This document shows, piece by piece, positions 8,571-19,000 of a DNA stretch of 64,000 bases (position 1 is its first letter; the number at the start of each line of letters is the position of its first letter). A model generated the notes under the pieces. The model worked only from the letters and a program-made list of their open reading frames with translations, ran no database searches and was not told the origin of the DNA. Made by a program: the position numbers and the translations under genes. Origin of the DNA: Angomonas deanei (taxonomy: Eukaryota > Euglenozoa > Kinetoplastea > Trypanosomatida > Trypanosomatidae); contig LR877159.1 of NCBI GenBank assembly GCA_903995115.1, positions 536,501-600,500 on the forward strand, read 5' to 3'.

Positions 8571-10574
8571 TTAGTCACTGCTGAGAAGCGCACGATCCTT
8601 CAGCGTCACATCTATCAGACGCGTCAGCTTGTTCTTCTCTAAGTTACGAAGGCTCTCTTCGTCGTCTGGCTCCCCCTTCCCGGGGACGGCCTTCCGCCGC
8701 AGGTTGGGAGACAGTTTCAGGGACAGTACTGATCCCCTAGTATCCCCGACAAAGATGATCGGGTCTTCCCGGCTGAAGCACACGTGGGTGAGCTTGGCAT
8801 TCTTCACTACCGTCTGCACACAGAGGGGCTCCGCCTTGTTGTAGTGAAAGTCAAAGATGCACACCTTTCCGTTGGAGGTGACGGCCGCTAGAACCGACGC
8901 GCTATAGGGAGACCACGCGATATCCCCGACACAGTCGCCGAGGTCAAACACCAACAGTGGCTTGGTGGAGGACTTCAACCACAGCTTGACCGTCCAGTCC
9001 GTGGAGCAGGTCGCAAAGACATCGGGGTGAAACGGGTTCCACCGCGCCGTGTAGACGGCGCCGGAGTGCCCCTCGTAGCGTTCTAAGCACTGTCCATTGT
9101 GGGTGGTGGTGCACAGAAGCACCTGACCCTCCTCCGTCCCCACAATCGCCTTTCCGTGGGTGGCGGAGTAGTCCATGCAGGTGCCGCTAAGCTGGTTCAG
9201 TGCGATGGCCTCGGGGTCGACGCTGGGGGTGCCGACCGTAAGGGTCATCACATCCTTCGAGGTCAGCTCCTTCTTGCCTATCACCCAGTTCGTAATGCGG
9301 CCATCGGTACTGACAGAGCAGAACGAGAGCTCCGTCGTGCTGTCCTTCCAGTAGACCTCCCAGACGGGGTCCATATGCTTGCCGTTGCGGACGGTAGACT
9401 GGTAGAGGGGCTTTTTGCGCTTGTCCCCCTTGACACGCAGGTCAAACACGCAGACAGAACCGTCGTAGAGGCCGCAGGCCAGGAGCGCCTGCTCCTCGGG
9501 GTGGAACGCCAGACACATCACACCGCTGCTCAGGTGGAAGGAGAACTCGGGGTTGGCTGGGATGGTGGCCCCCTCTAGAGTGGGGACGGCATTCTTCAGC
9601 GTGAAGCAGTAAATGACACCTTTCGTGGGCTTCTGGAAGTCGTAACTACCGTAGCCTACGGCAAAGAAATCATTGTACTTTGTGTTTAGGGCGATCGCCG
9701 TGACCGCCTTTTTCTTGGTCTTCTCCGTGTAGAACTGCCATAGGGGAAGAAGGGTGCCGTCCTCCTTGTAGAGGTCACTCTGATCCTCCCAGTAGCGAAA
9801 GTCGTCGACAATGTCGAAGCAGTCGTTCTGATTGATCATCCGTTCCGCCATCTTCAAGGCGCTTGCAAAATCAGCAGAGGAAAGCACCGTGTCCGCCGTT
9901 TTGGGACCGACTGCCGTTTCATCGCGAATATTCCCGGCATTCGCGTTACTAACCAGGGCGTCGTTCTCGTCCTTGCCGGAGCGCTGTGCGGCGGCGGCCT
10001 TCTTCTGCGCGGCAGCCGCCTTCTCCTGTTGTATCCGCTCAGCCTCGTAGGCATCGTAGATCGCCCAGGCGGTGGCCATGCCGCCAAACGTCATGGACGG
10101 CGGGGGATCGGTCACCACATTGCACTCCCGGAGCGGCTGGTTCATGGTTTGACTGCCGCGCTCACTGTAGTTGAACTGATTTTTGAGAATCTTTGTCGAA
10201 ACGCCCTCGTCGACGAGAGCGGGGTTCACTTCGGCCTCGGCAGCTAGGGCGACCTCTTTTTGCCGTCTCTGCAAATCCTCTTCCTGCTGGATCGCCTCTG
10301 GGGAGTCCTTCTTGATGGTGACACCGTTTGTCTCAAAGTGGGTCGCCACCGTCTGGACGCTGGAGAAGAACTTGTAGCGTCTTTCTTCCTTTTTGAAATC
10401 AAAGTAGACTGGCACAGACATGACGTTGGGGTCGGCGGCTTTTAGAATGCGTTCGATAATAACATCCTCCTCCGCCTTTGTCTCCCGTGCCGCCTCGGCT
10501 TCCTGCTCCGGGAGGGCACTTTGCTTACGGGAGTTCAGCGCAGATCCCTTTGAAGCACGACGAGTTCCTGACAT
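8571..10574 (-). CDS. DNAI1: Axonemal dynein intermediate chain, DNAI1/IC78 type
   Basis: This is an outer-arm dynein intermediate chain, which helps hold the heavy chains on the doublet microtubules and is needed for flagellar beating. The 667-aa protein has the diagnostic DNAI1/IC78 element before the propeller (FNYSERGSQTMNQPLR, about residues 134-149, then VVTDPPPS and WAIYDAYEAE), an Ala/Lys-rich helical linker (about 180-205) and a C-terminal WD40 propeller from about residue 270 to 620. Phrases such as HSGAVYTARWNPFHPDVFATCS and STDWTVKLW mark individual blades. The length fits the family (about 690-700 aa). The start is the first ATG. Together with enkurin in this window it indicates a motile axoneme. 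Confidence 0.93.
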   Translation of the reverse strand: MSGTRRASKGSALNSRKQSALPEQEAEAARETKAEEDVIIERILKAADPNVMSVPVYFDFKKEERRYKFFSSVQTVATHFETNGVTIKKDSPEAIQQEEDLQRRQKEVALAAEAEVNPALVDEGVSTKILKNQFNYSERGSQTMNQPLRECNVVTDPPPSMTFGGMATAWAIYDAYEAERIQQEKAAAAQKKAAAAQRSGKDENDALVSNANAGNIRDETAVGPKTADTVLSSADFASALKMAERMINQNDCFDIVDDFRYWEDQSDLYKEDGTLLPLWQFYTEKTKKKAVTAIALNTKYNDFFAVGYGSYDFQKPTKGVIYCFTLKNAVPTLEGATIPANPEFSFHLSSGVMCLAFHPEEQALLACGLYDGSVCVFDLRVKGDKRKKPLYQSTVRNGKHMDPVWEVYWKDSTTELSFCSVSTDGRITNWVIGKKELTSKDVMTLTVGTPSVDPEAIALNQLSGTCMDYSATHGKAIVGTEEGQVLLCTTTHNGQCLERYEGHSGAVYTARWNPFHPDVFATCSTDWTVKLWLKSSTKPLLVFDLGDCVGDIAWSPYSASVLAAVTSNGKVCIFDFHYNKAEPLCVQTVVKNAKLTHVCFSREDPIIFVGDTRGSVLSLKLSPNLRRKAVPGKGEPDDEESLRNLEKNKLTRLIDVTLKDRALLSSD

Positions 10575-10947
10575 TTGACCTCGAGGAACTTTTTAATTCA
10601 CTAGAAAAAAAAAAAATTCTATTGCTATGCAGTACAGAAGGTGGAAGAGTGTGTGCGGTATTTCAGATTGCGGCGTAAGCGTCCTAAGTTGAAATAAGGT
10701 GACGTAACGACGGGCAAAACAGGTTGGAACAAAAAAGCACAACGAAAAACAAGAAGAGACAACTGTACTCGTAACAGAGGTTCTCTTTACGCACAAGGGA
10801 GAGAAAAAAAAAAAAACGTAAAAATAAGGGGTGAAACTGTGAGAATAACAATAAGACAACATGTAAAAAAAAAAAAAAAACATCATTTTAAAGTGAACCT
10901 GGTGAAGAAAAATCGTAAAAGAGGACCCTCGTAGGATTGTTTAATAA
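10575..10947. other. Intergenic spacer
   Basis: 373 bp with two long A runs (about 10808-10817 and 10865-10880) and purine-rich stretches on the plus strand, which are pyrimidine tracts on the transcribed strand and may serve as acceptor signals for the DNAI1 gene. No gene seen. Confidence 0.55.
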
Positions 10948-12933
10948 TCAACCAAACTCGGTTGGGTTAGGGTCGATGGCGGGCAGACTGCGGTCCAGTG
11001 ACTGATACTCGGATGCAGAGTGGGTAGAGAACAAGAGTCGACGACGGTTGTCCCTCTCCGCCTCCTCGTCGCAGATCTTGGAGTTGTTCACCGAGTACCA
11101 CGACACGAGCTGCACCTCATCTCGGCTCAAGATGCACGCCCCGGCGCAGGTAGGGTTCGAGCACGACTGGAGCGTGACCACCCTTCCGTCTCTGGTGTCA
11201 TACAGCTCGTCGGACTTTTTGTGTGCCCGGATAAGTAACTTGAAATTAAAGCGACCCAGGAACTGCTCTAAGGCGGACTTGCTGAACTCTCGAATGACCC
11301 CCTCGCAGTAGTTGCCTCTAGAGTTGTAGCGAAACCCGAAAATGTCAAACTGCGTGACGTATGGACAACTGTTGTCGGTGAATTGGCTGTTGCTGTTGAA
11401 AAACGGGGTGGCCGAGGAAGGGTCGTTCCACAGGAGCTCCCGCACGAGTTGGCGCCTCGCCGCCGTGCCCGGGGTATCCTGCGAGTGGGGTGACAGACTG
11501 TCAAAGAAAAAGATGTCCTCCTCCCCCAGATCGTTGTTCAAAAAGCGCTCAAAGACAATCTCCCCGGGGACATTTTTGTGAAACCCGCTGTTGGACTTGC
11601 AGAGCAGCTGCACCAAGTCACTATCGGGGTCGCACTGTATCGTATCCGATTGGATACCGAGCACAGACCGCGTGTCGGTGCCGGCGAGCAACGGTACCCC
11701 GCCGTGGCACACGAAGACCTGCTCGTCAATCACTGCAGCCACTGGCAGATACTTGAACGTCTCATTGCATAACCGCCAGAAGTCGCGTCCGGGGGAGACG
11801 CCAAAAAACTCTTCGCACTGTTGAATGAAAGAACCCTCCTGGAAGAGGCGAATGTCCCCGTTCACCTGGGGATCCTCGTGATTCCCCCGCAGCAGAAAGA
11901 TGCCCTTTGGATTGAGGACCGCAAAAGAAAACAGCTCCATAATGACCTGGACTGAATACGGCCCACGGTCCACGTAGTCGCCGATAAAAAGAGACGGCAT
12001 CTCCAGTTCTCTGCTGTACCCGTGAGGGAAAGTGTACTTTAGGATGGTTTGCAAATCCCTGTAGCTGCCGTGCAAGTCACCGCAACAGAAGAGGGGCGAC
12101 TGGCAGTGTAGAACAGGTTGCGCGGTGCTTCGGAGTTGATCGGTGAGTGCCCCACATACCCTTTTAAAGCAGTTGAGCAATTGTTGTTTTTCGCTCTGCG
12201 TAAAAGGAGTGAACTGACCTTCATCTACATTGGCGTAGTGCCGGCGGGTACAGGTTATAATGTGTTCGGCTGCGCACAGCATACTGTCTTCGGTGGACTT
12301 GGTGAGGGAATTGTCGATGGTGCTCGAGTTCGTGAGAGACGCACTACGTGCCTCGTACTCCATCAGGGATAGAAATTTCATATGTGAGCGAAACTTATTT
12401 TTTTTGTCGTCCTGACTGACATCAGTTTCGGAGGAGCTATCATCCGTCCAGGAGTAGCGTTTCTTTCCTTGAACGACCACCGATGAAACATCCGAGGTAG
12501 AGTAAATGTTGTCGAAGGACTCTTCCTTCACGTCGTCGTCGTCGTCGCTGTTCTCCGTCGATTGAAGTGAATCTGTTGCACGGATTGGGCGTCGCCTCGG
12601 CTGCTCGGGGAAGTCCATCGGGGAAAGCGCCAATTTATACTCGGCCGAAGACTTTTCCATCCTGAACGTCAGCACGGCGTCACTTGGTATGCGGATGGGG
12701 GTGTAAAAGCGGAGGCACCGCTTTTGATTGATATAAATAGTGAAGTTTGGGTCGTTGACGATGATGTGTATTCCGACCGCGCAGTGGTGAAACAGGGTTA
12801 GAACCACCTCCTGTGGGACCTTCCGCGTCCTCTGCCAGTACGCGCGCGTTGCGGTGTCTGGGAGGTGGACGGTACAACTGTCGCCAAATCCAAAGAGAAC
12901 CACACTATTTTCATGGATGTTCAGCTGTGCCAT
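10948..12933 (-). CDS. PPP-family Ser/Thr phosphatase with an N-terminal FHA-like extension
   Basis: A metal-dependent PPP phosphatase. All core motifs are visible: GDLHG (about 285-289), GDYVDRG (about 318-324), RGNHE (about 349-353) and VFVCHGGVP further on. The catalytic domain (about 265-620) is interrupted by a family-unusual acidic insert (SNNDLGEEDIFFFDSLSP). The first 110 residues form a beta-rich segment that could be FHA-like, followed by an acidic/Ser-rich linker with a DDDDD run. The long form starting at the ATG at 12987 is unlikely: its first codons lie inside a pyrimidine tract, and the first AG after that tract is at 12938-12937, just before the ATG at 12933. It is not close enough to PP1, PP2A or PP2B for a precise name; a kinetoplastid-specific PPP is likely. 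Confidence 0.85.
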   Translation of the reverse strand: MAQLNIHENSVVLFGFGDSCTVHLPDTATRAYWQRTRKVPQEVVLTLFHHCAVGIHIIVNDPNFTIYINQKRCLRFYTPIRIPSDAVLTFRMEKSSAEYKLALSPMDFPEQPRRRPIRATDSLQSTENSDDDDDVKEESFDNIYSTSDVSSVVVQGKKRYSWTDDSSSETDVSQDDKKNKFRSHMKFLSLMEYEARSASLTNSSTIDNSLTKSTEDSMLCAAEHIITCTRRHYANVDEGQFTPFTQSEKQQLLNCFKRVCGALTDQLRSTAQPVLHCQSPLFCCGDLHGSYRDLQTILKYTFPHGYSRELEMPSLFIGDYVDRGPYSVQVIMELFSFAVLNPKGIFLLRGNHEDPQVNGDIRLFQEGSFIQQCEEFFGVSPGRDFWRLCNETFKYLPVAAVIDEQVFVCHGGVPLLAGTDTRSVLGIQSDTIQCDPDSDLVQLLCKSNSGFHKNVPGEIVFERFLNNDLGEEDIFFFDSLSPHSQDTPGTAARRQLVRELLWNDPSSATPFFNSNSQFTDNSCPYVTQFDIFGFRYNSRGNYCEGVIREFSKSALEQFLGRFNFKLLIRAHKKSDELYDTRDGRVVTLQSCSNPTCAGACILSRDEVQLVSWYSVNNSKICDEEAERDNRRRLLFSTHSASEYQSLDRSLPAIDPNPTEFG

Positions 12934-12936
12934 TGA

Positions 12937-12960
12937 CTTGGAAAAGGGAGGAGAAATAAG
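12937..12960 (-). promoter_or_regulatory. Spliced-leader acceptor deciding the phosphatase start
   Basis: The minus strand reads a C/T-rich tract (TTATTTCTCCTCCCTTTTCC) and then AAG immediately before TCA-ATG at 12933. It lies inside the longer possible frame starting at 12987, which argues for the shorter protein. Confidence 0.5.
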
Positions 12961-13088
12961 GGTAGTCCCAGAAGTGTTTTTCCACATAAAAAGAATGAAA
13001 ACAAATTTTACTCAACGATAAACCGGAAAAAAGCATGAAATCGCAAGCAACAGCAACAACAACAACAACCATTATACTACGTTGGCTT

Positions 13089-16000
13089 TCACGATAACGT
13101 ACACCACACGCAATTAACAATGAACTGACAGAAGAGATCAATAAATTCGCCTTCGTCCGTCGTAATTTCCCGCGCACACGAGCCCTTTCGCAGCAACAGT
13201 ACACTGATCAACTGAGTCCCATGGGCATTCCGTTCAACATTGGCCATAATAACAATATCACGTCTTTTCTGAGAGGCAAATGTGATGACGTACTCATTAT
13301 CGTCGTTCACTTCTCTGCTGGCATCTCCCGCGTCTTCCTTGCTGGTCGAGTGGTGTAGAGACAGCGAATGAATACAGTACTCTTTGCAATGCGACTGGGC
13401 GACCGTTTGCACGTGGCGTGGAAAGACGTCTGAAAGAGATTCCACAAGAGATCGCAAGCCGTTCTTCACGTAATGCAATGGAATCGTCTGGCACTCTTGA
13501 ACTACCAGCAGACACTCCTCCAAGGAAACGTCGTGCCGTACATCACTTTCTGATTCTCCGAAAAGAACCTCCCACGTCGCGTCTAGTCGCTCCTGTTGGG
13601 TGCTGTCCAGGAGAAGGTCTAGTAGACATGCCCTTGCCTGTGCGACCATATTCGGCAGCTCAACACGGGAGGGATAACTCTCCCTCGCGTCGTCGTCCTT
13701 TTCAGCCGCGATGACCACGATGAGATGATCTCTTTCCCAGTCAATAAAACCCCCATAGAAGTAGTGATGCGGCTTGTTCGCCGACATTAGGTAGGGCATC
13801 TGCTCGGACGGATGTACGATGACAATGTTACTATTACTCGGGTTGGACGAGCCGTCATTATTTTGACTTAACTTTTTTAAATGCTTGACACGTCCATCCA
13901 CGATGGGGAAGACCGCCACCGTGTTGTGGCTGTTCTCCGGCGGGTACGGGTAGTAGGCGACAAGGTTTCCAAGTGCGACAGGCGGCGACAGTTGACCAGG
14001 GGATTTGGTAAAATTTTTGTCCAGCAGACTCAGAAGCAAATACCGCACAAAGCCATCGTATAGTAAGCTGTCAAAGAACAAATTTTCTTTGAAGAGGGCG
14101 GCTGCTCTCGTTGTCACGCTGAGCGGAACACTCCTCCCGTGGATGAGAAAGCAGTCTAACGCGTAGTAGACGACTTGCAGTCCAATTTCCACAATCAGGA
14201 GACCACTCTCCACCAGGGACCCGCTCTCCTCGGGGCCGTCCCTTTCGGCGGTCTCCTCGGTCGGAAGCACATCGCTCAACGGGAGAACGGCGTAGATCAG
14301 GCGAGGACTAAAGAAAAATACGTCACCGTTCTCATCGGAAACTTTGCCGTATCGGCATCGCAACCGATTAAGGAGGGTGTCATTTTGCGTCGTCGCCACG
14401 TCGTTGGGGTCCAAGTTGATAATGCACAGGGAGGGATACTGCCGTCGCAGGTGGTTGGCACACTTTTCCAGAACACCGTTGATCGTATCCGAGTACCGTC
14501 TCCCCAGCCTCGCCGACGGGGGGACTTCGCGATCCAGCACGTCGTCCTCCGGTTTCCACATGTCCCGTCGCAGGGAGAAGTCGGGAACGCGCGAGGCAAA
14601 GATTTGCTTGCTCTTTTGCTGAAGGGCCACCACAGAGCAGGCGAGTGTCTCCACATTGTTTCGAACTTCGCTGCGCCACAACACATCACACTGTCGAAGC
14701 GTTTCCGCCACGGTGGACCGGGCGCACTGCGCCTCAGCGATAATATGGGCCGCCAAAACGTGACGGTGATAGTCACAGGCGATCAGCGAGTCCTGTGGGA
14801 CGTGGTTCGGGTCCACGAGCCGCACACAGTTGGTGTTCACCGCTGCCCCATCCTTTCCATGCAGCAAAAGTGAAACTTGCGGAAGTAAAGCAGAGTGTGG
14901 CTCGATACAGAGTGAACCGCTGTTGATAAAGCTATTAAGTATCTGCTCACACGACTCTGCGGACGGTGCCACCCCTTCATCAAACAACACCTTTACACCG
15001 TCCTCAAACGGAAATACATAATTCACGATTAAGCCCCTATTATAGAGACCTTCTATCAATATGATCAGTGCATTATCCGCTTTGCAGGTGGGCAAAAATC
15101 GCATGTGGTGCACTCGCCGCTTATACAGCTCCGACCGGATGTTCAACTCCCTCGCTGTGATCACGTTGGTGTCATCCCCACAGCAATTCTTTGCCAAATC
15201 CTCTTCACACAATCCAAACAACGAGCTCATGCCGGTCCGTTGCAGAAGTATTTCGTTTAGGAGATGAGCCTTTTCTTCCATGGAATCCACAATGACCCCT
15301 ACCAATTGAAATAAAATGGTTGCGTCGCGAAAGTTAAACACACTCATGGTCAACCCACGCAGAAGAGAAACGGCGATCACAATTCTTGGGGTCATGCTTT
15401 CTACCGCCGGCAGGCCCTCCTCCTTACTGGTCGTATTCAGCACCTCCTGGATGGTCGTCAGCGTCGGCGACAGATCCGGAAAGGCAAACGAAACGGCTTG
15501 TGTCTTTGATAGTCCCCCGCCGCCGTCCGCACCATCCCCGGCGGTAGAAACAATGTAAAAATCGTACTGGTCCACCAGTGGATTGTTTTGATAATACTCT
15601 GTTCGCCGCCAATCAAAGTGCTTTACAAACGTTGCCGTGTTCTGCCCATTGTCAGCCTCCACACAGCACGGCAAAAAGGACGACAGCGCCCCTAAAAGTC
15701 CTTCTATCAGAAAAGGAAGAACAGGCGGAGATATGTCGTCCAATGAAAAGTGCTCGCTGCGGAGGATAGACCCGTCCTCGGAGCCAACATCGTCGGAGCA
15801 CTTTAGCAGTTGCCGGCAGGCGGACGGTACCTCTCGGACGTCGGTAGGGAAGTGTTGAGAGCCGGCCCAAAATGCCAGTTGAGACATGGTGTCCTGTACA
15901 CACTTACTCAGCAAAGCGAACACACCTTTTTCAGACTCCCCATTGATGTAACGCTCCTGGGGCACCTTCGTGGTGAATCGCTCACATACTACCGCCCCAT

Positions 16001-19000
16001 TCGCTTTATCCGCGTATACCGCGCAAGATACCAGCACATCTGTCACCCCATCCACCAACTTTACAAAGCGGAATACCTTTTCCGACGTTTCCTTCCGTCC
16101 ACTGCCGGTTGCGTGGAGGTCCGCCGGCTTCCGCGCTGATCCGGCGGCAGGAGCGGGAACTTTTTCATCCAGACTATAGTGCTCAATGAAGCTACTGACC
16201 GAGTAGGAGCCTTCTTCCTGAATGTTAAACAGCTTAAATTTACTCTCCTTCAGGTTAAAGATCAGCAAAGAAAGACACAAGTCCAGCGTGCGGGGATCAG
16301 CCGTGTGGTGAATGTCTTTGAGGTGTATCGCCTCTGGCGGAAATCGCTGGTTCTTCAAGAACACCAGATCATTTAAAGAAATAATCTTATGTTGCCCATA
16401 GTTGATGTGTGTCTGCAATTCTTGCAGTGCGAGGAAGTAGCAAAAGTCTTGCAGCTTTTGGAGTGGCTGTGAAATGGACGCGTTGCTCGTCGCACGAAAG
16501 AGTTGCACGACCAGGAGGGGGCACCTATCGTTTGCCTTTATCGGTGGGGAAGGCGAGGTGCACGAGGCGGAGTGCTCCATGTCTTTTACGAAAACCAAGC
16601 GTAAATAGTGAAACGTGTCTTCCTCCTTGTCATCGGATACCACAAAACACTGTTCACGGTTAAAGATATTAATGAGCTCCAATCGAGGAGAATTCGACAC
16701 AATTCGGGACAGAATCTTCTTGCTCTGATGCTGCAACTTGTAGTAGATGGGTATTTCAAGTACGTTTTCACCGGTCAAATAGAAGGTGGAAGTTGCCTTG
16801 GTCTCCTCCACCGTGCCGTGAGACGGCGTCGGGTCGAACTGATCTCCCCAATTCTCTGGAATGAGCTCCGTACTGGAGTTTTGAGAGTCACGGAGTTGCC
16901 GCAGCAAGTGTAGCTGACTGACTTGCCGTATTTTGGACAGCAAATAACCCTGCAACGGACGGTTTCTCTCGCCGCTATCGGGGTCATTGTAGGAGGCATA
17001 AACGAGCATGCTCGCCTTATTAACGAGACTCCTTGGATTAATCTCCACCTGCACACAGGTCCACTTGTCCGCAAAGGACTCGTCGTATCCTATAAAAGTA
17101 TGCACTGCCCCGCCGTCTGAAACAAAGCACGTGTTGTCATCACTGATACACCGTTGAAACACACTCGCGGTCGCCTGTGCCGGGTCAATCTTTTCATTGC
17201 GGACGGTCTGGTGCGAAAATTCAATTGGGAAAACGTCGAACACAAATTTTCTGGTGGAGGTCATTGCCGGGGCCACAATGTGGTTTATCATGTCACAAAA
17301 CCCCTCTACCTGTGTCACGGCCGTCAGCTGTTTCCTTTCGCGGAACGAAAGTCGATATGCGTGCTCACCCTTTTTCTCAGCGCCGCCTCTGAATCCCGAT
17401 ATAAGTTCCTTGACCCTCCTGGCTTCCTGAGACCGAAAGCAGCAGTCCAACGCATAGCGGGCTACACTGGTGCGAAATTGGTTGATAAACAGGGATGCAG
17501 CGTGTTCTAATCCTTCCGGGAGCACGTCCAGAGAGGGGAAACTATTCAGCGTGCTCAAATCGGACTGTTCCGACAGCAATTCATGACACTCGGCGTCCTC
17601 GTCTCCCTCCAAGTTTGCACCCACAGCGTAGAATTGGAGTAGCTTTTGCAAAACCTCATCCACTGTTTTAGACGTAAGAACCAGCTGTCCATCTTTGCTC
17701 AAACCGTGCAAAAGCTGCGGCAGGGTGTGGCACACAATACGCAGCCGAACCACATCGGTAGAGCAATCCTTGCGATAGGTCCAATCTTCTGGAATATGCT
17801 CCTCCACCCCGGGTGGCCCGTTCAGGTGAACCACAAAATCACTTCCAGTTCCCTTTTCATACAATGCGCACATTTGAAAAAGGAAAGGGATCGCCTGCGT
17901 GTGGTATTCTGGATGCGTTACATTCTCCCTCGCTGTCTTTCTTGAAAAAACGGACGGAAATTCGTGCAAGCCATCCGCGCACTGACCCAAACAGTGGCCG
18001 AGCACGGCATTTAAGTGACTTTCGGGGACACTCGACACTGTTTTGTGCAGAAAAGAAATATCATATTCGGTCGCAAAGCTTTCCAGGTTGCCCATGCATT
18101 GTATGATTTCTTTTTCGACGGCACCGGATTCGTCCAGTCTGTGTTGCCATAAAAGACTGCCAGTCACGATGCCGGTGTACGCCCTCATAAAGTAGGTCAG
18201 GGATCGCAGCAGCCCATTGTCTACACTAGGGAACTCACTTTGGTCTTTTCCGCTCTCCGACACCTCCTCACTCAGTCCGTGGTGCAGCAGAGTCGCGTTC
18301 AACGGGCACAGAATCACCCGAATACACCCATCCGCATCGAGTGGAGGTCTCTCGGGTGTCAACAGGAAAACAATCGTCCCATCTCGGATGATCCGCACCA
18401 TGCTCACTAACACACTGGACGCAGCGCTGTCATCGTCACTATTACTCAGCAGTAGCGCCGCCACCCCTTTCCGGAGCACAGTGGGGCGGACGCAGCAAAC
18501 ATTTCCCAAATTTTTTACTAGGCGCTGAATCTGCGAGTGTAAAACCCGTTTAGCGGAATCTGGCAGAGCATGCGACACTGGCAAGTGGATCGTAATCGTA
18601 TTCGCCTCGTGCAGATACGCCAACAGTGGTACGATATTTTCGCAAATGTACGTGACAGGCTGGTGCGCCTTATTCTTTGACGAGTGCCGCTCTTTGTCCC
18701 CTTTCGCCACTCCACACAAATGCGCGCTAAACGTGTGCAGAGACGTCAAAACGGCAACGTCCGCCGGGTCATCTCGTAGCCAGGACTTTAAGTGCGATGA
18801 TGCGCAAGAGAAGGGCGACACGATTCGGTCGACGACAAGCTGATATGCGTCCCCGCAGGGTAACTGAACCACACGGATACTCTCCACTAAATGCACTTTT
18901 CGTAGATGATTACTTTGCAGAACAACCGCACTCATTGCGGTCGCGTCACACATCAGCAGCTGGTGACCCGAGTTCAGTCGCCTGGCGATACAGTATAGAA

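Noticed and set aside
12934-12987. The longer phosphatase form from the ATG at 12987
   Set aside because: Its first 18 codons are a pyrimidine tract ending in an acceptor AG just before the next ATG.
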